From NCBI GenBank assembly GCA_958450365.1, contig CAUEEP010000067.1:310001-374000 (forward strand): DNA of 64,000 nt, written 5' to 3'. The translations under genes were made by a program, and so were the position numbers. Below are positions 23,320 through 32,363 of the stretch, piece after piece (positions within the stretch are counted from its first letter, which is position 1; each line of letters opens with the position of its first letter). This stretch comes from Mesorhabditis belari (taxonomy: Eukaryota; Nematoda; Chromadorea; Rhabditida; Rhabditidae). The notes beneath the pieces are model-generated. The model worked only from the letters and a program-made list of their open reading frames with translations. It did not search any database and was not told the DNA's origin.

Positions 23320-23616
23320 TCAAATCATCATTCTCTTCCTCTTTGAAACGGATTCTACCAAAAGCATTTATAGAACTTTAATTATTACAAAATTTAGGCA
23401 CTGACGCAGAAATCGACCGTGAAAAATCCAAATCTTTCTAGCAAATCTCTATTTTTCACGGTCGATTCCTAAAACTCCTTTTTTATATTCTCTTTTGTTC
23501 CTTTGTTCTTCTCTCTTGTTCCTTTGTTCTCGTGGATCAGAAATTAAACGCAATAATTACCGATCTTTTTGAAAATTTAAGAATTTGTTCAACGATTTGA
23601 ATAAACTAAATTTCTC
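23320..23616. repeat. Segmental duplicate of 24462-24759
   Basis: About 300 bp are nearly identical (CAAATCATCATTCTCTTCC to AAACTAAATTTCTC). The segment includes a perfect-looking stem-loop at 23409-23468 with arms AATCGACCGTGAAAAAT and ATTTTTCACGGTCGATT. Confidence 0.85.
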
Positions 23617-23625
23617 AAGAAATCC

Positions 23626-23780
23626 TGAATCCTGAAAGTGGCAAGAAATCCTGAAAAAGTAGCCGTTGAAGTGGTCAAATCTTTCCGTTGTACACCTATT
23701 GACAATCAGAACGAAAATGAACAGCTCTACTGTACGGTAGCAGTTGCTCAGTACGTAAAGCACAAGTGTTGAGCTTGAAA
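23626..23780 (+). other. Coding-like frame next to duplicated repeat
   Basis: The frame reads ARNPEKVAVEVVKSFRCTP, then QNENEQLYCTVAVAQYVKHK to a TGA at about 23778-23780. A related frame at 30670-30715 reads SEKVAIDVVES. Two diverged copies suggest a repeated coding fragment, perhaps from a transposon, but I do not recognise the family. Confidence 0.3.
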
Positions 23781-23939
23781 ACACGTTCACTCTCGAATTT
23801 GCTCGAAATTAAACCCAAAGATTGACTTAAAAAGGTGAAAATTGAACAATAAACACTTTTTATTTAGAGCAAACGATAGGTTAATTGGTAAATTTGTTAT
23901 TTTTCAACGCAAGTTATTGTTCATTTGTTAAGTTAAGTT

Positions 23940-23971
23940 AAGACAGACACTACTCTTTTATATATAGTAGA
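23940..23971 (-). mobile_element. Helitron-like 5' terminus
   Basis: On the minus strand: TCTACTATATATAAAAGAG then TAGTGTCTGTCT. It has the same tip as the one at 29796 but only one or two CTGT repeats. Confidence 0.35.
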
Positions 23972-24461
23972 CTTTACAGTTCTAGTTCTAGCACTGACTC
24001 TGACTGTTTTTAAAAGACAGTCAACTATGTCATGTCCATAAAAAAACTCAACTCATGTACCTTACTTTGTTCCAAAATTAAAGCCTGAATACTTTTCATA
24101 AAACTTTATAGTATTAAGCTTTTCCGAAAGTCATTTTGTTCCTTTTCGTGCTTTCGTTTAAAGAAACTTACAGCAACAGAACAAAAATCCTTGACCGGAC
24201 ATGTCGCAGAAATACAGAAATTTTGTCCAGACATGTTTTTAGTCTAGGTTTTTAAGGGAAAAACTGACGAAACATCATTTTTGCACGTTTTAGGGTCTGA
24301 CCATCACTATTAAAATCTCTGTAAAAATTTTACAACGCAATAAATCAATAAGCGGTTTTTTTCATTGAATTTGCTTGACAATTAGCTTTCGAACGAGCTA
24401 TCACATGTTCAAATTGATTGAGTTTGAGATTCTCTTCATCAAATCAAATCATCATTCTTTT

Positions 24462-24759
24462 CAAATCATCATTCTCTTCCTCTTTGAAACGGATTCTACC
24501 AAAAGCATTTATAGAACTTTATTTATCAAAAAAATTTAGGCACTGAGGCAGAAATCGACCGTGAAAAATCCAAATCTTTCCAGCAGATCTCTATTTTTCA
24601 CGGTCGATTCCTAAAACTCCTTTTTTATATTCTCTTTTGTTCCTTTGTTGTTCTCTTTTGTTCCTTTGTTCTCGTGGATCAGAGATTAAACGCAATAATT
24701 ACCGATCTTTTTAAAAATTTAAGAATTTGTTCAATGATTTGAACAAACTAAATTTCTCT
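24462..24759. repeat. Segmental duplicate of 23320-23616
   Basis: This copy has the same stem-loop (24551-24609) and an extra CTTTTGTTCCTTTGTT repeat. The flanking minus-strand frame to 24914 is open (ICSAKVDKNCVAVCSTIKIG) but unrecognised. Confidence 0.85.
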
Positions 24760-24914
24760 CGTTTATTTTTTGTTTCCGTGTTCATTTCCAAATTCATTTC
24801 TCTTCCCCCGAGTGTTTCTTCGTCGATTTGGCCAATTTTGATTGTGGAACAGACAGCAACGCAATTTTTGTCTACTTTAGCAGAACAAATATCTTGAATC
24901 CTTTTTAAGTGCAT

Positions 24915-25500
24915 CTTTTAAGTACATCTGTGCTTCCTAAGATGATTTCCCAAAACAAGCTTTTACAGCTTTTACCTTTGGTACTTCTAAAGTCCAGAAA
25001 GTCCAGAAAGCTTCCAGAAAGCAGCTCTCAGGAAGTTCAGTTTGTGTTCCTTTTCGTATTTGCGTTGAAAAATAACAAATTCACCAATTAATCTACGGTT
25101 TGCTCTGAATAAAAAGTGTTTCTTGTTCAATTTTGAACAAGAAACACTTGTTGCTCTATCTTTTATCTATTGACACCAAGATTGGTTTCCATTAGCTAAA
25201 GTGTCTTAGCATCATCGAGCTACCCTTTTTGACGACTCGACTTCACGCTCCAGCCATAAGATATTTTAAACCCGCTTTAATGTTATTTTGCAGAGAAATA
25301 ATTGGCTTTTCGAATGAAATAAACCGTAGTTCTATTGGTGCATTTATTGGTTTTAAACGGAAGTATGAAAAGGAACGAAAACACTTTCTGAACAGTCTAA
25401 TAGTACCGCTTTGGAACGAGCGCTTCGATTGATTTCCATTAGCTAAAGTTTCTTAGCATCATCGAGCTACCCTTTTTGACGACTCGACTTCACTCTCTCA
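24915..25500. repeat. Interspersed repeats of the CTATCTTTTATCTATTG and CTTTTCGTTCC families
   Basis: Motifs such as GCTCTATCTTTTATCTATTG (25150), CGTAGTTCTATTGGTGCATT (25325) and CATCGAGCTACCCTTTTTG (25215 and 25458) recur at 57.2-57.8 and 58.2-58.5 kb. No gene is seen. Confidence 0.5.
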
Positions 25501-25514
25501 AAAAAAGATCCAGA

Positions 25515-25710
25515 AAATCAGATCGGATCGGATCTGATCGGGCTAGCCTGATTCGTCGGACGGATTGGATCGGGCTATCCCAATCGGGTCGGATCCGATC
25601 CGATCCGATCCGATCCAATCCGATCCGATCCAATCCGATCCGATCCGATCCGATCCGATCCGATCCGATCCGATCCAATCCGATAAAGCCCGATCCGATC
25701 CAATCCGATA
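25515..25710. repeat. GATCC pentamer array
   Basis: Nearly pure (GATCC)n with GATCCAATCC variants. The ORFs in three frames (IRSDPIRSNP and similar) are artefacts. Confidence 0.9.
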
Positions 25711-26034
25711 ACCATGTCTACTATAGACTAAACAAATAGACAAGAACAAATCTACTATAGACTACTATAGACATTCATCTCACAAATATCGTTTTATGTG
25801 ACTCATGCGCATACAATTCATCCAACATTCGCAAAACTTACTGAAAATTCTTCTTGTTTCTTGTTCTTCTCGTTCTTCTTGTTGTTTCTTCTTGTTTCAA
25901 AATTCCAATCATCTTCTTGTTTATTTCACTTTTTCTTTTCCTAGAAATTGACAAATTCCCGTTTTTGCAACTTATAAAAGACTTATTTCTCTTAATCTCC
26001 CAATTCTTTCGCTGTTCTAAAAAAAAAAAAAAAA

Positions 26035-26395
26035 TACCGACTGGGGCTACCAGTGGTGAATTTATCGCATACACGAAATATATCAATCACAATACAACGA
26101 CACACACAATACTAGGCTATATCTTAACTTAACCCACGTCATGACAGACGGCTCCCTAACCCTAAGCTCAATGGGGAACTAAATAGCTTTTTGGTGGTGA
26201 AGGGAAGATGACGATGAAGGAGTGGCTTGTCACTTTAAAGAACTGGGGCCACAACCACCAGACTGCCCTCCAGAAAACCTCTCAACCCGAAGGGAAAGGA
26301 AATCCGAAGGGGGTGACCATGTCGCATGTGGGGTTCGAACCCTCGACCTTCCGATTAAGATAAAAGACACTTAACCAGCAGCCACACGGGCTTCT
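26035..26395 (-). repeat. SINE-like element with tRNA-derived head, minus strand
   Basis: The head at 26321-26395 reads on the minus strand AAGCCCGTGTGGCTGCTGG, then a weak anticodon arm, then B box GGGTTCGAACCCC with a good T stem. The acceptor strands do not pair. A GC-rich body follows to about 26150, and the end ACTGGGGCTACCAGTGGTG at 26040 resembles the tail at 7880. Length is about 360 bp, typical of a SINE. Confidence 0.55.
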
Positions 26396-26878
26396 ATCGT
26401 TCTGTAAAAATTTTTACTTCCTTTTTTATTTTGACTTCACAGAGTTCTCATTTTGATCCCATTTTTTCACTTTATCAACTGAATAAAGTATTATTCTCAT
26501 TCTCTTGTCAAGAACTAATCCAATCTAAGAATTAGAAATTCTAAAGGGCAATTCGAACGGAAATGGATCATCAGAAGTTTGCAGATTAGCTCATTTCTCC
26601 CAAAAAATCTACTGAAAATGTGTTTTTCCAATTTTTCAGAAACTTTTTAGAAGGCCAAGTCAGGTTTTTTTCACAAAAACTACTCAAAATTCTTCTTTCA
26701 ATCAATTTTCCAGTCTATTTCATTCTTTAATTTCCTAGAAATTGACACAAATTCTCCGCTTTTGCTACTTATAAAAGATTTCTTACTTAATCTCTTAGGT
26801 TTTTCGCTCAAAATCCACGAGACACTAAATCGTTGGTTTTTTCACTCAAAAAGTCATTGAAACGAATTTTTCATCAAA
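26396..26878. other. AT-rich non-coding stretch
   Basis: No ORF, repeat copy or RNA was recognised. Confidence 0.4.
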
Positions 26879-27146
26879 TATTACGTTGGCAAGTTATAAA
26901 GTTTTTCTGAAATTTTTGGGAAACTATGTAATCGATGAAGCGTTTTATTTTAAAAAAAGTATGCAATCACTCAAACATATATTAGCTAGAAACCAGGATT
27001 TTGAATGCTAGAAACGAGGATTTTGAACTTGTAGATTAAGGAGAGGGCTTTTGAATGAAACAAACCGTTTTTTTTTGATTGGATAAGCCGTTTTTTCAGA
27101 AAACAGATTACCAAAAAACGATCGTTTATGACTTGCCAACCTAATA
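26879..27146. mobile_element. TATTAGGTTGG-family element, internally deleted copy
   Basis: Left end TATTACGTTGGCAAG, right end CTTGCCAACCTAATA. About 270 bp against 590 bp for the copy at 14601, with most of the left arm missing. It is followed by the same junction (TAATGTTTACCGTATTTTC) as at 15190, so the pair was copied together. Confidence 0.65.
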
Positions 27147-27153
27147 TAATGTT

Positions 27154-27312
27154 TACCGTATTTTCTCTAATAGTAGTGCACCGCACCGAGCCGAGTTGAT
27201 GCCTATTTTACGGTTTCCAATTTTTCCCAGATGCTCCAACACTCAAATCCCCACTAGCTCTCATCGTCAGCAATATTTTCCGATCCCACATCGATACGTC
27301 CTGATAAGCGGT
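27154..27312. mobile_element. TACCGTATT-family element, truncated copy 5
   Basis: The left end and core (CATCGATACGTCCTGATAAG) are present. It is cut at about 27312 where TCTTTTAATCTTTTTTTTAA of another element begins. Confidence 0.7.
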
Positions 27313-27637
27313 CTTTTAATCTTTTTTTTAATCTTGCTTAAATTCAAATGAAAATGGATTAAATTAGCACAAAAGTGCATTTTGAGTCTAATTTGAAAAT
27401 CAACCGTCCGAAGATTGGATTGTTCTGAAATTTTGGGAAACTATGTAATCGGTGAAGCATTTTATTTTAAAAAGTATGCAATCACTCAAAAATATATTAG
27501 CTAGAAACCAGGATTTTGAACTTGTAGATTAAGGATAGGGCTTTTGAATGAAGCAAACCGTTTTTTTGATTGGATAAGCCGTTTTTCAGAAAACAGATTT
27601 CCCGAAAAACGATCGTTTATAACTTACCAACCTAATA
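27313..27637. mobile_element. TATTAGGTTGG-family element, right half
   Basis: It matches the right half of the 14601 element, from the centre to CTTACCAACCTAATA. A further right end lies at 27848-27944 (CGATCGTTTATAACTTGCC). Together with 26879-27146 these are three pieces of one family within 1.1 kb. Confidence 0.65.
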
Positions 27638-28053
27638 GATAAGCTACTCCAAAGGTATTTGATCAAGACAGGGATAGCACTTGGTTAAAAACCAAATCCA
27701 GGGTCGATTTTGCAAATCCGGTTTTGCTGCAGGTTTTGCTGTTTTTAAAAACTATTGACTTCAAATTATTAAAGAAGCTATTTACCTAGTAAAACAATGC
27801 AAATTCGTTTATTCAAACAAACTTTTCTTTCTCAGTTGCCTGTTCGCGGTTTTGAATCGAGCAAACCGTTTTTTGATTGGATAAGCCGTTTTTTCAGAAA
27901 ACAGATTACCAAAAAACGATCGTTTATAACTTGCCAACCTAATATTTGATGGAAAATTCGTTTGAATGAATTTTTGAGCGAAAAAAACTAACGATTTAGT
28001 CACTATTTTTATCTCATCAATGAATTTTTCCAAGTTTTAATTTAAAAAAAAAC

Positions 28054-28202
28054 CTTTTTCAGCACCTCGGAAAGATCTCGAATTTCCTGACTGATTAGCG
28101 TAATTTTTGGGCCGTTTTCCGTTTCTTTTTCGGAATTTTCTGCTTTATTCCAACATTTTTCCCCGCCAAAAACATCAAAAATCCTTTGGGATTCGGGAAA
28201 TT
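28054..28202 (-). CDS. Possible internal exon, unrecognised protein
   Basis: On the minus strand the acceptor AAAATTAAAAATAG lies before the frame and the donor AAAAAG|GTTTTTTTT after it. The 49 codons between read FPESQRIFDVFGGEKCWNK, a Glu/Lys-rich linker, then ITLISQEIRDLSEVLKK. The 149-nt length leaves a two-base start phase. Codon use and the amphipathic end look protein-coding, but no family is recognised and no neighbouring exon with matching phase was found. Confidence 0.3.
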
Positions 28203-28746
28203 CTATTTTTAATTTTAAAAATTTCAATAAAGGTCATTAGAAATGATTTCTAAGCGTTTTTTCTTCAGCCTTGATTACCCATTTCCGAGAAAAGTGTTCC
28301 AATTGGAAATTTGTGATTTTTTTTTGTCCTTTTTATCTTTTCAATGGTGCATTTTCATTCTTATTTATTCGAATTTGTTTTAAAGTTTAAAATTTATAGT
28401 TTACTACACAAAATTTCTGTATTTCTGCGACATGTCCGGTCAGGGATTTTTATTCTGCTGCTGTAAGTTTCTTTGAAAGAAAGCACGAAAAGGAACGCAC
28501 GAAAAGCACGAAAAGACTTAATACTAATGCTGTAAAGGTACAGCTTAATGCTGTAAAGTTTTATGAACAGTATTCAGGCTTTAATTTTGGAAAAATAACT
28601 TAACTTAACAAATGAACAATAACTTGCGTTGGAAAATAACAAATTTACCAATTAACCTATCATTTGCTCGAAATAAAAAGTGTTTATTGTTCAATTTTCA
28701 CCTTTTTAAGTCAATCTTTGGGTTTAATTTCAAGCAAATTCGAGAG

Positions 28747-29493
28747 TAGAGTGTGCTCCTTGTTGACAGACAATTTGTCAGACAAATTTTCATTGACAAC
28801 TTTTTTGTCAGACAATTGATCCGACAAGACTTCCGACAACGCGCTTTCTAAAAGGCAAAGCAAAGCTTTTAAGCAAAGCTATAAAGGTCGCGCGAAAAAA
28901 ATTTGCAAACTTTTCTTAAAATATAGTAATGGATAGTTTTATTTAAGGATTTAGGTTTTTTAGGGCGTGGAATGGAATTTTTTTTTTGGAATGGTTCTAT
29001 TGCAAATGTAGACAATAGGCCTGGTAAATTCGTAAATAATATAATTTTTTAATAGTGTTTCTTAACTTTTCCCGTTTTAAATGTTTTCTTTAATTTTAAA
29101 TAGCATTTAAAAATTTTTAAGTTTTAGCGAAAGAGTAATAGAGTTAAGGAAAGAGTAATAGAGCTAAGGAAAGAGTAATAGAGTTAAGGAAAGAGTAATA
29201 GAGTTAAGGAAAGAGTAATAGAGTTAAGGAAAGAGTAATAGAGTTAAGGAAAGAGTAATAGAGCTAAGGAAAGAGTAATAGAGCTAAGGAAAGAGTAATA
29301 GAGCTAAGGAAAGAGTAATAGAGTTAAGGAAAGAGTAATAGAGTTAAGGAAAGAGTAATAGAAAAAAAGAGCGTAAGATTTTAATGTACATTTGCATTTT
29401 GAAAAGTTTGCTGATGCAAAGCATAGGGTTACGGTAGCTTATCCTTGGCGCGCGCTTTTTAGAAAACGCGTTGTCTGCAAGGAACACACTCTA
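28747..29493. mobile_element. TAGAGTGTG-ended TIR element with internal minisatellite, copy 1
   Basis: The ends TAGAGTGTGCTCCTTG and CAAGGAACACACTCTA are inverted. Next to them lie TTCTAAAAGG and CCTTTTAGAAAACGC-like motifs on both sides. The interior holds a 20-bp tandem array (29129-29361). The whole element is the reverse complement of 44908-45582. No transposase. Confidence 0.8.
29129..29361. repeat. 20-bp minisatellite (GAAAGAGTAATAGAGTTAAG)
   Basis: About 11.6 copies with T/C variation at one position (GAGTTAAG or GAGCTAAG). The copy in the inverted element at 45040-45213 has about 8.7 units. Confidence 0.95.
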
Positions 29494-29795
29494 TTCGAGA
29501 GTGAACGTGTTTTCGAGAGTGAACGAGACGCGTTTTTCGTAAAAATCTACAAAACCTCTACGAAGAAATTGGCATTTCAATTTCGATAAACACAGACGAT
29601 CCTTGGTCACGAATTTCTCTAGTTTTTAAACGAAAGCACGAAAAGGAACAAAAAGACTTAATGCTAATGCTGTAAAGGCACAGCTTAATGCTGTAAAGTT
29701 TTATGAACAGTATTCAGGCTTTAATTTTTGGAACAAAGTAAGGTAAAACAAAGCCGACTTTTATCGACTTTTAAAAACGATGCTAGATTACTGTA
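29494..29795. other. Repeat-derived non-coding stretch
   Basis: The piece CGAAAGCACGAAAAGGAAC at about 29630 and TTATGAACAGTATTCAGGC at 29700 recur at 28490-28580. No gene is seen. Confidence 0.45.
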
Positions 29796-29962
29796 AATTC
29801 TACTATATATAAAAGAGTAGTGTCTGTCTGCCTGTCTGCCCGTCTGCCTGCCTGTCTGCCTGCCTGCCTGCCTGTCTGTCTGCCTGCCTGTCTGTCTGCC
29901 TGTCTGTCTGTCTGTCTGCCTGTCTGCCTGTCTGTCTGTCTGCCTGTCTGCCTGTCTGTCTC

Positions 29963-30015
<53 letters not shown>

Positions 30016-30060
30016 ACGGGCATTTACTCGGCCGTGTTTTGACCAATCGTGTCAGTGAAC
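29796..30060 (+). mobile_element. Helitron-like 5' end with expanded CTGT/CTGC array
   Basis: TCTACTATATATAAAAGAG is followed by about 195 bp of (CTGT/CTGC)n (29820-30014), then GGGCATTTACTCGGCCGTG and TTTTGACCAATCGTGT. The inverted copy at 58020-58107 has the same flanks around only about 40 bp of repeat. The 3' end was not identified. The ORFs in the array are artefacts. Confidence 0.45.
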
Positions 30061-30354
30061 GTAAAAGCTGGATAATGATAGTGTTAGTGACGAAAAATGA
30101 AAGATAATGTAACTGCTGGATTATCCTATTTTTTTGCCGCATTTTCCAAAACTCCAGGATTACAGGATTGGGCTAAATTACCCGGAAAACTTTTTAGAAA
30201 ATTAGTTGTCGCATGCTTAATTTATTAAGTTAAACGAAAAGTTCGTGCGGTTTTATAAGTAACAGAAAATGCGTTATGGATCGACTATAGTATCAGGGAG
30301 GGGGAGGGCAAATCTGTTTCTCTGTAAATCGGTAACTTATCAGTAACTAAATTC

Positions 30355-30535
30355 ACAACAGTCTGGGTGAATTTAGCCTAGCCTGATGTCAGTTCGGCAG
30401 AGGTTTTTGACGTTAAAGACCTCTGCCCAAGTGACATAAGGCTAGGCTAAATTTACAACAGTCTGGGTGAGCCTGATGTCAGGCTTAGCCTAGCCTAATG
30501 TCACTTGGGCAGAGGTTTTTAACGTCAGTAGCCTG
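30355..30535. repeat. Foldback repeat (GCCTAGCCTGATGTCA)
   Basis: The motif AGGTTTTTGACGT(T)AA with AGCCTAGCCTGATGTCA occurs three times in alternating orientation, so the DNA can form alternative hairpins. Non-coding. Confidence 0.6.
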
Positions 30536-30650
30536 TAAATCATCGATCCGGGTGATAAATTCCAAAATCTTGTCAACGAGCGTCTTGGTACTCCGATTAG
30601 CCACTTCAGCAAGGAAACATTTGTTTGGGTGGCGGAGTACCGAAAAGTAC
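30530..30650 (-). pseudogene. Possible IS1016/Merlin-type transposase fragment
   Basis: The minus-strand frame reads HPNKCFLAEVANRSTKTLVD, then KILEFITRIDDLQ. In ISXO2/IS1595-like transposases (the Merlin superfamily in animals) the DDE region has a (V/C)FLxxVxxRxxxTLxxxIxxxI pattern. Only about 36 residues are visible and flanking frames are closed. The assignment rests on this pattern alone. Confidence 0.3.
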
Positions 30651-30881
30651 CTTCACTTTTGATCTGAAGAATCTCTGAAAAAGTTGCTATTGATGTGGTG
30701 GAATCTCTTTTTTTCGTTGTACATTTATTGACAATTGAAAATGGTTATTTTTTGGCGAAAATGGCTCTACCGTTCAGTACTTTTGATATTGTGAAGTTTC
30801 ATTGAACGTTAAAACGTTTATTCTGGCAAGAAATGACGCGAACGATCTATTAAACCTATTTCTTTACAAAATTCCCATCTT

Positions 30882-31082
30882 ATGCACATCACTTGTTCTC
30901 CTAATTTTCTAAATCGGGATCTCTATGAATGGAAAAGTATTTTTTTGACTAAAAACCCCAATTTAGAAACGAGAGCTTTGTATAAACAAATTTCCGGTAA
31001 TTTCGGCTATAAGTCTGTTTCGAAAGGCAAAACTTTTCACAATAACTATCGTAGATATTTTAATAAAACACCACCCTTATAA
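30882..31082 (+). CDS. Small ORF, unrecognised
   Basis: 66 codons from ATG at 30882 to TAA at 31080. The protein is basic and rich in Asn, Tyr and Phe (RDLYEWKSIFLTKNPNLETR, FHNNYRRYFNKTPPL). It has more even residue use than the surrounding random frames and could be the end of a transposon gene. No domain is recognised and no splice partner found. Confidence 0.25.
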   Translation: MHITCSPNFLNRDLYEWKSIFLTKNPNLETRALYKQISGNFGYKSVSKGKTFHNNYRRYFNKTPPL

Positions 31083-31150
31083 TGACAGGCGTAGAGTCGC
31101 CTAGTCGAACTTTGAACGACCCGTTCTCCGCGATTGTATGAGAAGGTGGC

Positions 31151-31225
31151 GTTCTATTAGAGTATTAGCCAGTTTTGTTCTATTAGAGTTCTATTAGAGT
31201 TCTATTAGAGTTCTATTAGAGTTCT
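31151..31225. repeat. 11-bp tandem repeat (GTTCTATTAGA)
   Basis: About six copies, the last ones perfect. Confidence 0.85.
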
Positions 31226-31525
31226 ATTAGATTAATTTGAGTGCAGTTTGAAGGATGGGGTCTTATATCTTGCAAAATATTTCGTTTTAGACCTAAAGCT
31301 CGCTGGTTGAGTGACTAATTTTCATTTTTTAAATCCGTTAGCTGATAGACGATAGAAGCTGACAAACGTAGCTGATCTGAAACGTTAGTTAACCGGCTTA
31401 GCGGCCTTGTGGTTTGTCTTTAAGCTAGCCTAGAATCTCCCACGAATGTACAAGATGTCTTTAAGCTGGCTTGGACTGAGCCTGGTCCAAGTCTGATCTG
31501 TCCTAGATAAACTGGATGCATTTCC

Positions 31526-31780
31526 TGAATCGCTCGTTTGAGCTGGCTCGTTTGAGCTGGCTCGTTTGAGCTGGCTCGTTTGAGCTGGCTCGTTTGAGCT
31601 GGCTCGTTTGAGCTGGCTCGTTTGAGCTGGCTCGTTTGAGCTGGCTCGTTTGAGCTGGCTCGTTTGAGCTGGCTCGTTTGAGCTGGCTCGTTTGAGCTGG
31701 CTCGTTTGAGCTGGCTCGTTTGAGCTGGCTCGTTTGAGCTGGCTCGTTTGAGCTGGCTCGTTTGAGCTGGCTCGTTTGAA
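31526..31780. repeat. 14-bp minisatellite (GCTCGTTTGAGCTG)
   Basis: About 18 near-perfect copies. Each unit contains the palindromic CAGCTGG-like core (GAGCTGGCTC). Two minus-strand ORFs (repeat TSQLKRASSNEPAQ) are produced by the array and are not genes. Confidence 0.95.
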
Positions 31781-32363
31781 CCTCTGAATTCCCTTCCAAA
31801 GATTCTCCCCAATCAGTACTTTACTTTGTCAAAGCTTTATTTTTGGTGATTTGAAATGGCTGAGAAGGTGATCTGGAAAATGGCCGATAAGCGGATCCGA
31901 AAAACTCTCACTTTGCATCATAAAACTATGCAAAAGATTGGGCTAATTTTTAGCCGCACAAACAAGTCCTTGAATTGTTGATTGACTCAAAGCAAGTTCA
32001 AATGTTTGAATTTACAATTTTGCAACCGTTCAAGTCAATCTTTTGCCCTTTTGCCTAGCTCTGTAATTAGCAAATCGATTAATCTTCTCAAGTTCTCTAG
32101 TTTCAACAACTATTATATTTACAAAATCCATTCAAATTTATAAAAGCAATTAATGAATGAAACGGCTTTGAGGGGATTGTTTACATCAAAGGATTCCCAC
32201 ATTTTCGCGATTCGGGGGCGGCGGGAGGCTCAAATGATGGGCGGATTTGAGGAGAAAATCCCGAAACTAAAAAAAAGTCGCCAAAAAACTTTAGCGGAAA
32301 TATCATTGGGATTATCTAGATAATCTGGCCATCCGTTTTCTCTCTTTTTTTGAAAGAATCACA
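31781..32363. other. Region upstream of gene A
   Basis: A 42-codon ORF starts at about 31856 (MAEKVIWKMADKRI...), with no recognised domain. The stretch 32170-32300 is GC-richer (GGGGGCGGCGGGAGG). This could be the promoter or 5' UTR of gene A, but no element can be assigned. Confidence 0.3.

Noticed and set aside
29721..30142. ORFs rich in RQTDRQ or CLSVCL
   Set aside because: Translation of a tetranucleotide array.
31420..31812. 130-codon ORF with TSQLKRASSNEPAQ repeats
   Set aside because: Entirely explained by the 14-bp minisatellite.
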